Source: Hemicordylus capensis (Eukaryota; Chordata; Lepidosauria; Squamata; Cordylidae). From it: 64,000 bases of DNA. The notes below the pieces were generated by a model, which saw only the letters and a list, made by a program, of their open reading frames with translations, did no database searches and was not told where the DNA came from. Positions 51,761-60,784 of the stretch are shown here, piece after piece. Location of the stretch: positions 351,950,750 through 352,014,749 of the forward strand of contig NC_069659.1 of NCBI RefSeq assembly GCF_027244095.1, given 5' to 3'. Position 1 is the stretch's first letter. The number at the start of each line of letters is the position of its first letter. The translations under genes and the position numbers were made by a program.

Positions 51761-52734
51761 GCCTATGCTCCTATGCTTTTTGCACCTGTCTGCAATTGAT
51801 ATGATCAGAAATCAGGTGGATAGAGATGAACATTTATCAAGAGGCAGCTTACCTCTGCGAACTACTTGGTAAGCCAGCCGTCTTGATTGCTGGCTGAGTG
51901 CTTGGAAGAATCTCACCATTCCCTTGAATTTGTGAGCCCTATTATGTTGTACATAGTGCCAGGTGTCTGTGCATACGTTTGTGCAAATGCCTGTGTGTGC
52001 GCATTCATTTTAAAAGTGAACCGTGGTCCACTTTTAAATGCAGGTACAGAAAGGAAGTGTACTGCTGTATGTGTGTTGAGGATCATGTCTGGATAGCTGT
52101 GAGTGTGTGTGTATACACGGTTGTTTGTGCATTTAACATAATGTGTGAATAGATACCGTAATGTGTGAATCAGGCACAGAAGATTTTCCTTGCTGCTTGG
52201 CAGGCCAAGACAGTGGCCTGGCCCATCACCGCAGCAAAATTTATTTATTTATTTAATCGTATTTTTATACCACCTGATATAGACTTCTCTAGGTGGTGTA
52301 CAAATGGCCACAGTTTCCCCGAAATTGTGAGGGAACTTTACTGTTGCTAGTTGTCTGCTTGAGTGAAAGCAGGCCCTGAGCTTTGATGATCAAGCACAAG
52401 GTTCATTCTCTGAGAATCAGGAAGGGGCGTGTTTGAAATTGCTCTGACAGCTGGGAAAATGGAGTGTTGCCTGGCAGTAATAAAGGCTCAGTCCCTTAGG
52501 GCCTTGGGCCAGCCAGGGGTCTCTGCAATTGTTGGGTTTTCTGCGTCTTGACTGATGTCTTACTGGTGTTGTAATAGAGTATTGGCTGCAACAGTGTTCG
52601 TTAAGGCTGTGTGAAAGGCAGAGCGGTTGTTTGCACCCTCTGGACTGGAACTAAAATGAGGTGGTCCAGTTAAGGGACCATCTCATAAGAGCAGTTCTTC
52701 TGGATTAGAACAAAGACCTGTCTAGTCCAGCTCA
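51761..52734. other. No gene seen
   Basis: About 1 kb of unique intron DNA. A small TTTATTTA-bearing scrap at 52240-52330 (TTTTATACCACCTGATATAG) is probably a LINE tail. Confidence 0.4.
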
Positions 52735-52850
52735 GGAACACAGGGAGCTGCTATAAACTGAGCCCAGACGTTGGTCCATCTAGCCCAGTACTGCGTGCTC
52801 TGACAGGCAGCAGCTCTCCAAGCTCTCAAGCAGAGAAGAGAAGACGGAAG
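52735..52850 (-). mobile_element. SINE tail fragment
   Basis: CAGGGAGCTGCTATAAACTG to GGCAGCAGCTCTCCAAGC. Head absent. Confidence 0.6.
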
Positions 52851-52879
52851 AGGATTCTGCAAATACCGGAAGGGCTGAG

Positions 52880-53095
52880 ACACAGAGGCCGTATTCCTTG
52901 CTGCCTCACAAAGCAGGACTAAATGTTGTATATTTAAGTTACAGGAGGATAGATTTTGGCTGGACAGCAGGAGAAGTTCTTTAAAGGGAAGAGCTGTTTG
53001 GCAATGGAGCCGGTTGCGGAGCGAGGGGTGGTGGGCTCTCCCTCGTGGGCAGTCTTCCAGCAGAGGCAGGGTAGCCATCTGTTGGGGATGCTATA
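52880..53095 (+). mobile_element. CR1-like LINE 3' fragment
   Basis: GACAGCAGGAGAAGTTCTTT, GAAGAGCTGTTTGGCAATGG and TGGGCAGTCTTCCAGCAGAG match the block at 7060, 12625 and 56530. Confidence 0.6.
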
Positions 53096-53150
53096 GAGCA
53101 CCAGATGCTGTTGGACTACAGCTCCCATGATCCCCGGCCGCAGTGGCTGA
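53096..53150. mobile_element. Half hAT-type MITE
   Basis: GATGCTGTTGGACTACAGCT and CCCATGATCCCCGGCCG. Confidence 0.55.
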
Positions 53151-53173
53151 TGACCAGCAGGTGCCTGTAGGAC

Positions 53174-53291
53174 AGGGTTCCCAGCCTGGGATTCACTGAT
53201 GCTGATGGACTACAACCCCCATCACCCCCAGCCACAGATGCCTTTGGCCGTTGTGGCTAGGGATGATGGGAGTTGTAGTTGGGAACCCCTA
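53174..53291. mobile_element. Palindromic hAT-type MITE, old
   Basis: CAGGGTTCCCAGCCTGGGAT to GTTGTAGTTGGGAACCCC. Confidence 0.7.
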
Positions 53292-53404
53292 GATCTCTGT
53301 TTCCTGTCTTTTAGCAGGCGCTTGGAATAGATGGCCTATAACACCGCCTAGGGATATCACCGCCTAGAGAGATACATATCAGGCGGTATAATAAACAAAC
53401 AAAC

Positions 53405-53542
53405 AGGGGCAGGGCAGACTGGACCCTCCAGATGTTGTTGAAGTACAACTCCCATCATCTCCAGCCACAATGAAGTGCAGCTGGGGATGATGGGAGTTGT
53501 AGTGCATCAGCATCTGGAGGGCCGCAGTTTGCCCAGCCCTGA
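53405..53542. mobile_element. Palindromic hAT-type MITE, CTCCAGATG subfamily
   Basis: CAGGGGCAGGGCAGACTGGA to GCAGTTTGCCCAGCCCTG. This subfamily ends in GGGCAAACTTGGCCCTCC-like sequence. Confidence 0.75.
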
Positions 53543-53749
53543 CCGATAATATCCCTCTCCAACTCTGTGGTTCTGGAAAGTGACACCAAGTTCCCGCCTG
53601 ACGCACGCTGCAGCGAAACACGCCATTGTTTCGCTACGGTGCCCCAATCGAAAAAAGGAACACGCTGACTCTGAGAGGCCGTTTTGTTTCCAGCAGGGAG
53701 GGAGTGGCTGGCTCCGAAGTCTTCTCTTTCAGGAGCTGAGCAGCATGTG

Positions 53750-53968
53750 CCTAGGAAGCTGCCTTATTCGGAGTCGGAGCTTTAGTATTGTCTGCACTGA
53801 CTGGCAGTGTTGTGTTGTCTCAGTACTCTCTACACTGACTGGCAGCAGCTCTGCAGGGTCCCAGCGAGGAGTCTCTCCCAGCTCTGCCACCTGAGCCCTG
53901 TAGCTGCAAACTGAATCTGGGGCCTTTTGCATGTCAGGCGGTTGCTTACTCCCTGACCTGCAGCCCTA
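53750..53968 (-). mobile_element. tRNA-only sister SINE with a short internal duplication
   Basis: The tail carries CACTGACTGGCAG twice (53796 and 53834). The head reads on the minus strand as GCATGCAAAAGGCCCC-like sequence, with no 5S part. Confidence 0.6.
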
Positions 53969-53999
53969 ACGGTGGAAGAGGTGAATTCCAGATGGGTTG

Positions 54000-54110
54000 C
54001 CGTGTTGCAGCAAACAACAAAGGGCCCTGTGGCACCTTGAAGACAAACTGTTTCATTGTGGCTCCAGCTTTCCTGGAACAAAACCCACTTCTTGTATGCG
54101 TAGAAATGGA
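54000..54110. repeat. Unclassified interspersed repeat
   Basis: CAACAAAGGGCCCTGTGGCA, CCTTGAAGACAAACTGTTTC and CCAGCTTTCCTGGAACAAAA. Same family as 22501. Confidence 0.55.
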
Positions 54111-54147
54111 GGCCTGTGTGCGTTTCAGAATATGTTCTTACATATAG

Positions 54148-54618
54148 GTCTATAAAACCATGCATGGTGTGGAGAATTTGGAGAGAGAGAAATTCTTTCC
54201 CCTCTCACACAACACTAGAACCAGGGGTCACTCCATGAAATTGATTGCCAGGAGGTCTAGGACCAACAAACGGAAGTACTTTTTCACACAACGCTTGATC
54301 CACTTGTGGAACTCTCTGCCACAGGATGTGGTGACGGCCAACAACCTGGATGGCTTTAAGAGGGGTTTGGAAAACTTCATGGAGGAGAGGTCCAGCAATG
54401 GCTACTAGTCGGAGGGCTGTGGGCCACCTCCAGTCTCAAAAGGCAGGATGGCTCTGAGAACCAGTTGCAGGGGAGTAATGGTAGGAGAGAAGGCACATCC
54501 TCAACTCCTGCCTGTGCCTTCCAGCAGCATCCGGTGGGCCACTGTGAGAAACAGGATGCTGGACTAGATGGGCCTTGTTGGGCCTGATCCAGCAGGGCTC
54601 TTCTTATGTTCTTATTTC
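54148..54618 (+). mobile_element. CR1 LINE 3' end
   Basis: Encodes the C-terminus (KYFFTQRLIHLWNSLPQD, NLDGFKRGLENFMEERS) and the whole 3' UTR to TTCTTATGTTCTTAT, the octamer-like CR1 tail. Confidence 0.87.
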
Positions 54619-54649
54619 AAGTTCAAAGCAACTGCTGGAGGATCTTAGG

Positions 54650-54935
54650 GCTGCCATATACTGAGTCAGACCATTGGTCCATCTAGCTCAGTATTGTCTA
54701 CACAGACTAGCAGTAGCTTCTTCAAGGTTGCAGGCAGGAGTCTCTCTCAGCTCAGTCTTGGAGCTGCAAGGGAGGGAACCTGGGACCTTCTGCATGCAAG
54801 CAGTCAGGTGCTCTGCTGCTGAGCTGTGGCTCAGATTCCCTGAGAGGACTACTCACATGTCGATCTCCCATTTAAATGCAAACAGGGTGGACCCTGCTCA
54901 GCCAAGGGGACAATTCATGCTTGCTACCCCAAAAC
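54650..54935 (-). mobile_element. 5S/tRNA SINE keeping the full tRNA unit
   Basis: Minus-strand order is a 5S head (TTGGCTGAGCAGGGTCC), then GAGCCACAGCTCAGCAGCAG, AGCACCTGACTGCTTGCATG and CAGAAGGTCCCAGGTTCCC, then the tail. This is the clearest uncut tRNA-Ala-like middle. Confidence 0.85.
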
Positions 54936-55433
54936 ACAGCGTAGCTGCAGTGACTGTGTCTATTCTGGTCTGGACACCAGTGCTCTGACTGCCACCTCTT
55001 CTGCCCAGAGGTGGCTGGGCCCCAGCTATCCATGTCCATATAGCTTCAAGGCTTGGCATAGACAGTATGTTGTATGTGGGGCTGCCCTTGAAGATTTCCT
55101 GAGAAGTACAGCAGGTTCAGAAGGTAGTGGCGAGGCTGCTGGATGTCGCAGGCTATCGGGGTGGATCTTTCATGAAGTGAGGTGAGGCGGTTGCCTCGGT
55201 CAGCAGGTCATTGGGCAGCAAGGTGCCCTGCACTGCTGCCCTCGGAGCTGCTCTTCCAGACCTGTCTGACCCTGGCAAGCTTTGCCAGGTTTTGGCATAC
55301 ACTCCCTGCTGAAATAAGAGCCTCCCCATCTTGTGGCAACTTTTAAAAAGTCTCTAAAGGCATGTTTATTCACCCAAGCTTTTAAACTAGAATTGTGGTT
55401 TTAAATGGTTTTAATGTTTTAATTTGTTGTTTG
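54936..55433 (+). mobile_element. L2/CR1-like LINE remnants
   Basis: GTAGTGGCGAGGCTGCTGGA near 55124 and CTCTAAAGGCATGTTTATTC near 55354 belong to the C-terminal/3' region of an L2-type LINE. The middle is unrelated. Confidence 0.5.
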
Positions 55434-55745
55434 AACATAGAAACATAGGAAGCTGCCATATACTGAGCCAGACCATTGGTCTATCTAGCTCAGTATTGCC
55501 TTCACAGACTGGCAGTGGCTTCTCCAAGGTTGCAGGCAGGAATCTCTCTCAGCCATATCTTGGAGATGCTGCCAGGGAGGGAACCTGGAACCTAGATGCT
55601 CTTCCCAGATTGGCAGCTCCATCCCCTGCTGAGGGGAATATCTTGCAGTGTTCACAATTCTAGTCTCCCATTCATATGCAACCAGGGTGGACCCTGCTTA
55701 GCTAAGGGGACAAGTCATGCTTGCTACCACAAGACCAGCTCTTCT
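55434..55745 (-). mobile_element. 5S/tRNA SINE
   Basis: Full reverse copy. The tRNA block has the GCCAATCTGGGAAGAGCATC variant as at 6537. Confidence 0.86.
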
Positions 55746-55924
55746 CTCTGAGAGGCAAACCACCTAGAGACGTAAGATTGGGGCAGTGTACAATTATGAT
55801 CAATATATATATAAAGTAATAAGTAAAACAACAAATAAATAAATCTCTCGGGCCACCCCTGTGGGCTACACACAGTTATCTTGTCCATGTTGAAATTGAA
55901 ACAGCTTTGTTGGCTACCTGTGTG

Positions 55925-56340
55925 TTCACAAATGCAAGCTAAGGTCCTGGTGCATAGTTGCCCCATATGGCTTGAAACTGGGGTCCCTCACGGACTGCCT
56001 GTCCCCGTGTGAACTTGGCTGCACTCTTCTGGAGAGCACCCCCCCCCTTTCCCAGTTCCCTTCCCTCCACCCCCATGGAGACCCAGTGAGTGGGGATTTG
56101 GGAATGAGCCTCCCTTATGCTGCAATGCCCTCCCTCCCTCTGTATGACTGGCATACCCACATTCACGTCTTTACAGTGCCAGTTAAAGGCATTTTTATTC
56201 ACCCAGACTCTTAATTCAGTCTCTTAAGGTGTTTTATTGCTGCGGTTTTATTAGCTTTGTATTAGGGTTTTATCTGGTTTCTTTGTCTTCTGCTCCTTTG
56301 GTGCTCTGGTTTTAATTGTGGTGTGTTTTGTTATATGTTT
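55925..56340 (+). mobile_element. L2/CR1-like LINE 3' region
   Basis: Encodes a diverged LINE C-terminus (around CAGTGCCAGTTAAAGGCATT) and a T-rich 3' UTR. Confidence 0.5.
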
Positions 56341-56385
56341 TACTTGGGGTCCAGGGCAGAATTATGGTTAGGGTATTGGCCTAGG

Positions 56386-56507
56386 GCGGAGTTCCCAACC
56401 TGTGGCACTCCAGATGTTGCCAAACTCCAACTCCCATCATTCCCAGCTGTGGGATGATGGGAGTTGTAGTTCAACAATGCCTGGAGGGCCAAGTTTGCCC
56501 ACCCCTG
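56386..56507. mobile_element. Palindromic hAT-type MITE, GGAGGGCC subfamily
   Basis: GAGTTCCCAACCTGTGGCAC to AAGTTTGCCCACCCCTGC. Confidence 0.7.
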
Positions 56508-56529
56508 CATTGGGACTAGAATCAATCGA

Positions 56530-56750
56530 GCTAGATTTAGGCTAGGCCTTAGGAGGGATTTCAGAACGGTAAGAACTGTTTGGCAGCGGAACAGCCTGCC
56601 TTATGTGGTGGAGGGCTCTGGAGGTTCCCAAACAGAGATTGCTCAGCCCCCTTGCCAGGGATGTGGTAACATTTTCCTGCACTGAGGAGGGGGATGGACT
56701 AGAGGACCTCTGGGGTCCCTTCCAACTGGATTCTGTTACCTTCAGCCCAT
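56530..56750 (+). mobile_element. CR1-like LINE 3' fragment
   Basis: GGAACAGCCTGCCTTATGTG, GAGGTTCCCAAACAGAGATT and GGGATGGACTAGAGGACCTC. Confidence 0.65.
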
Positions 56751-56775
56751 CACTGTCTTTTGGCCTAAATTAGAG

Positions 56776-56885
56776 ATGGCCAACTTGAGACTCTCCAGCA
56801 GTTGGACTACAGCTCCCATCGTCCCCAGCTCTACAATTGTGACGTGGGACAGTGGGAGTTGTAGCTGTGTAGTAGTTGAATAGTC
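56776..56885. mobile_element. Palindromic MITE, old
   Basis: TTGGACTACAGCTCCCATCG and GTGGGAGTTGTAGCTG form diverged arms. Confidence 0.55.
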
Positions 56886-57122
56886 CTAAGGAGTCCACCC
56901 CGGTGGAGTGATTTCACAGGGTGGCTCTGAGGATGAAATGGGAGATACACAAAGCACTGCCCTGAGCTCCTCGGTAAGGAGGGCAGCCTATAAATGCACT
57001 TAATAACACACAGTAATGATAATGGTGATGGTGATTTTATTATTATTAGTTCATATTTTTGTAAGCTGCCTCAGGCATTTTATGGTGATTATATTTTTTA
57101 TATTTTCATTTTTATACTTAAG

Positions 57123-57365
57123 ACGCCACCTAATGGCGCAGCAGGGAAGTAACTTGCCTAGGGAGCAAAAGGTGGCTGGTTCAAATCCCTGTTGGTATGT
57201 TTCTCAGACTATGGGAAACACCTATATCGGGCAGCAGCGATACAGGAAGGTGCTGAAAAGGGGGGTTGGCCGTGGGAAACCCCTCCTGTATTCTACCAGA
57301 GAAAACCACATGGCTCTGTGGGCGCCAGGAGTCAACACTGACAGACGACACACTTTACTTTACCT
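57123..57365 (+). mobile_element. Sauria-type SINE
   Basis: CACCTAATGGCGCAGCAGGG and CTTGCCTAGGGAGCAAAAG (A-box region), GGTTCAAATCCC (B box), GGGCAGCAGCGATACAGG, and GAGTCAACACTGACAGACGA at the end. Confidence 0.85.
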
Positions 57366-57552
57366 CCTCCACAATCTCCACCACCAAGACTTTTGTCAAG
57401 AGTCCCTTGTCTGTCTCCTAGAGCCAAAGATGATGGCTTGAGCCGTAAGCACAGCCGTGGATGCTTTCCTTTGGAATTCAAGAGACTGGGGGAGTCTGCG
57501 ATGGGTGCGGCTCAGTCTGTTACAAGTTTTGCATAGAAGCATTCAGTTAGGG

Positions 57553-57688
57553 CAGGCCTGCTCAACTTAGGCCCCCCAGCTGTTTTTGGATTACAACTCC
57601 CATAATCCCCAGCCACAGTGGCCAATAGCCAGGGATTATGGGAATTGTAGGCCAACATCTGCAGGAGGGCCAAAGTTGAGCAGCCCTG
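57553..57688. mobile_element. Intact palindromic hAT-type MITE with 8-bp target duplication
   Basis: CAGGCCTGCTCAACTTAGGC to AAAGTTGAGCAGCCCTG, flanked by a perfect AGTTAGGG (57545-57552 and 57689-57696). Confidence 0.9.
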
Positions 57689-57847
57689 AGTTAGGGTATA
57701 TTTCTTTGCTACAATGAAGTACTTACATTGGAGAACCATATTGCCACTTTGCCCGAGATGGGAAGATGACCTGGCGAGGGGGTGAGAAAGAGGTTTCCGT
57801 TGTCCTTTGTATATCATTTTTCAACAGAAGAATTCTCAAAGTACTTT

Positions 57848-58110
57848 GATTAAGTGCCATCAAGTTGGTGTCGACTCTTAGCGACCACATAGATAGATTC
57901 TCTCCAGGATGATCCGTCTTCAACTTGGCCTTTCAGGTCTCTCAGTGGTGCATTCATTGCTGTCCTAATCAGGTCCATCCACCTTGCTTCTGGTCGTCCT
58001 CTTCTTCTCTTTCCTTCAACTTTTCCCACCATTATGTGGACTTCTCAAGGGAGCTGGGTCTTCTCATCATGTGTCTGAAGTATGAGCCTGGTAATTTGTG
58101 CCATGAGTGA
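57848..58110 (-). mobile_element. BovB (RTE) LINE 3' end
   Basis: The minus strand encodes VEGKRRRGRPEARWMD followed by WRESIYVVAKSRHQLDG. This matches the conserved C-terminal tail of BovB reverse transcriptase (GKRRRGRPxxRWxD ... VAKSRxRL). The 3' UTR with GGTGTCGACTCTTAGCGACC follows at the left. 5'-truncated and inactive. Confidence 0.85.
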
Positions 58111-58514
58111 AATTTCTGGATTGATTTGTTCTATGATCTGGATTGATTTGTTCTATGAAAGTACTTTACATAGCAAAAATATAAATAAGAAAATGGTTCC
58201 TTGTCCCCAAAGGGCTGACGTTCTGAAAAGAAGCACAGATGGTGGACACCAAAAGCAATCACTGGAAGGATGCAATGCCGGGACTGAGTTTATACCACCC
58301 GGTCTGCCCCCAAACTTATGTTTCTGGTCGTTTTACAATAAATCTAGGGATGGTTGCTCTCCCCCTCTACATGTAAGAGACTTACTGCTTCCAAAGGTGT
58401 CTCCTTTTATTCCCGGTTAGCTGTGTTTTGTGTGTTGCTGCTTACTAGGAAAGGGGTCACACCTCCCTAAGGTTTACAGGGACTGATCCTCCTTCTTTTT
58501 CACCTAGAATTCTG
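58111..58514. other. No gene seen; LINE-tail scrap near 58195-58270
   Basis: CCCCAAAGGGCTGACGTTCT resembles the L2-like tail. The rest is unique. Confidence 0.4.
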
Positions 58515-58800
58515 CTCAACCCAGGGACATCTATTTGTTTGTTTGTTTGTTAATGCAACAACCAAAACTTAAGTCTCTGGTGAGTTTACAACAATGCCAC
58601 AGCTATTAATTCGACTCATCCAGACTTTTATGTAGACTTATAGAATCCACCATTGCTTTTTAAATTGGTTTAATGTTTTAATTTTGTGTTCATCTGTGTT
58701 GTTCTGTTGTAGACAACCCAGAGACATGAGTTTTGGATGGTACATGAATGTGCTAGATAGCTAGCTAGCTAAATAAATAAATAAATAAATAAATAAGGTA
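58515..58800 (+). mobile_element. L2/CR1-like LINE 3' tail with (AAAT)n
   Basis: TTAAATTGGTTTAATGTTTT and a GTTGTAGACAACCCAGAGAC region end in (AAAT)n at 58770-58796. Confidence 0.5.
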
Positions 58801-59024
58801 AAGTTCAAACCAAAGTACAGTCGTCCCTCGCCAACCACGAGGTTTCAGTTCCTGGAAAATCTCACAGTTGGTGAATTCGCGGTAGACGAGCCATTGAAAC
58901 CAATGGCAAACAGGAAATTAGGGGGATCACGGTCGTGGAAAGACTGAAAATAAGATTAAAAATAGATAGAATGTCTCCTCTGGGGAAATGACCCCCCGCC
59001 CCGGTGCCGGGAAATGACCCCCTG

Positions 59025-59150
59025 ACAGTGTTCCCTCTAAGAGGGATTCCCAGATGTTGTTGACTACGACTCCCAGCATCCCCAACTGCAATAGCCTTGA
59101 GGATTATGGGAGTTGTAGTCAACAATATCTGGGAATCCCTGTTAGAGATC
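59025..59150. mobile_element. Palindromic MITE nested in the Tigger-like element
   Basis: CAGTGTTCCCTCTAAGAGGG begins it. The terminal TTAGAGGGAACACTG is found at 59715-59729 after the CR1 insertion. Confidence 0.75.
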
Positions 59151-59154
59151 CCTA

Positions 59155-59712
59155 GAGCACCTTTCTTATGAGGCAAGGCTAGAACACCTGGGGCTTTTTA
59201 GATTGGAAAAAAGACGACTGCGGGGAGACATGATAGAGGTCTATAAAATCACGCATGGTGTGGAGAAAGTGGAGAGAGAGAGATTCTTCTTCGTCTCCCA
59301 TAACACTAGAACCAGGGGTCATCCCATGAAATTGATTGCCAGGAAATCTAGGACCAACAAACAGAAGTACCTTTTCACACAACACATAATCCACTTGTGG
59401 AATTCTCTGCCACGAGATGTGGTGACAGCCAACAACCTGGATGGCTTTAAGAGGGGTTTGGATGACTTCATGGAGGAGAGGTCTATTGACGGCTACTAGT
59501 TGGAGGGCTAAAGGCCACCTCCAGCCTCCAAGGCAGGATGCCTCTGAGTCCCAGTTGCAGAGGAGTAACAGCAGGAGAGAGGGCATGCCCTCCACTCCTG
59601 GCTGTAGGCTTCCAGTGGCATCTGGTGGGCCACTGTGAGAAACAGGATGCTGGACTAGATGGGCCTCCTTGGGCCTGATCCCGCAGGGCTGTTCTTATGT
59701 TCTTATGTTATG
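59155..59712 (+). mobile_element. CR1 LINE 3' end nested in the MITE
   Basis: Encodes LEHLGLFRLEKRRLRGD-like and NLDGFKRGLDDFMEERS sequence, then the full 3' UTR to TTCTTATGTTCTTATG. Confidence 0.87.
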
Positions 59713-59884
59713 CTCTTAGAGGGAACACTGACCCCCAGGAACCCCCCCCCTCCGGCCAAATTTTAAAAAAACTCTCCAAACTGCGGATACTTGGGTCTTG
59801 GTTGGTGATTGCAGTCACAATTTCCCAGTCATGTATACTCAAATCCGGGATTGGAAAAACAGTGATTGGCGAGGGACGACTGTA

Positions 59885-60346
59885 CAAAGTACTGGACACA
59901 CCTTCGTAAGAAAAGCACACCTGTAATATAAGCTGCTTTTTTACGTCCGTTGTTTGACATTCAGGCTCCTCACCCTGGTTTTGATGGGTCTGGGCAGGCA
60001 GGCTGTCAGCATGTGGCTTGGCTTGCTCACTTTTACTCCTAATGTCTCTGGTGAATTCTAATGGTATCATGGAAGAGCCGTGGGGCAGAAATTTCAGACT
60101 AGAGGACTTTCTGATTGGTCCCTCCCTATAATTTTCTGAGCACACCCAGTTGTGTCGTTTTGGTTTCGACTGCATTTGGTATGTGGGAAGAGGCAGGCGA
60201 CTTCCTTTTTTTTAAATGGCCACAGAATGGATGCTTACGAGCATCTCCTGATTCTGCTTCTCCAATTCTACTTCTCTATCTTCAGCTACTGTAATCTTCA
60301 AGTGGCTTGTTATCTCCAATGTTTTGCCTGGCCTGCATGGGAGGAG
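59885..60346. other. No gene seen
   Basis: Unique intron DNA. Confidence 0.4.
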
Positions 60347-60618
60347 GGCTGGTCTTACAGCAGCAAGCATGAATTGTCCCCTTTGCTAAGCAGGGTCTGC
60401 CTTGATTTGCATTTGGATGGGTGACTGCCTGTGAGCACTGGACGATAATCCCCTGACGGTATGGGGCCAAAGTTTAGTGGAAGAGCAGAAGGTCCCCATT
60501 TCAATTCCTGGCAGCTTCTCTGAGTAGGGCTGGGAAAGACTCCTGTATGAAACCTTGGAGACCTGCTGCCAGTTAGTGTAGGCAATACTGAGCTAGACAG
60601 ACCAAGGGTCTGACTCGT
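60347..60618 (+). mobile_element. 5S/tRNA SINE with the best 5S box C
   Basis: Head TTTGCTAAGCAGGGTCTGCC, then TTGGATGGGTGACTGCCTG, nearly the vertebrate 5S box C (TTGGATGGGAGACCGCCTG). tRNA block GTGGAAGAGCAGAAGGTCCC. Confidence 0.85.
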
Positions 60619-60619
60619 G

Positions 60620-60784
60620 CCTGGGTCCGTAGGAGGGCCTTCTCCGTGGCTGCCTGTCTTCTTTGGAACAGTCCCCCCCCCCATTCATTCATCCCCCTCC
60701 CTAGCTGCTTTTAAGGCCCTTCTTAAGACCCACTTGTTTTGCCAGGCATTTGCCTATTATTTATTACTATTTTTATTCTTGTTT
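60620..60784 (+). mobile_element. L2/CR1-like LINE 3' fragment
   Basis: Encodes GRAFSVAA-like and AAFKALLKTHLFCQAF, the LINE C-terminal motif that recurs at 62925. Confidence 0.65.

Larger units (their letters stand above)
58818..59882. mobile_element. Tigger/pogo-like transposon with nested insertions
   Basis: Inverted ends CAGTCGTCCCTCGCCAA face TTGGCGAGGGACGACTG, flanked by TA on both sides (58816-58817, 59883-59884). Inside lie a palindromic MITE, which is itself split by a CR1 3' end. Removing them leaves about 360 bp of element, so it is non-autonomous. Confidence 0.85.
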
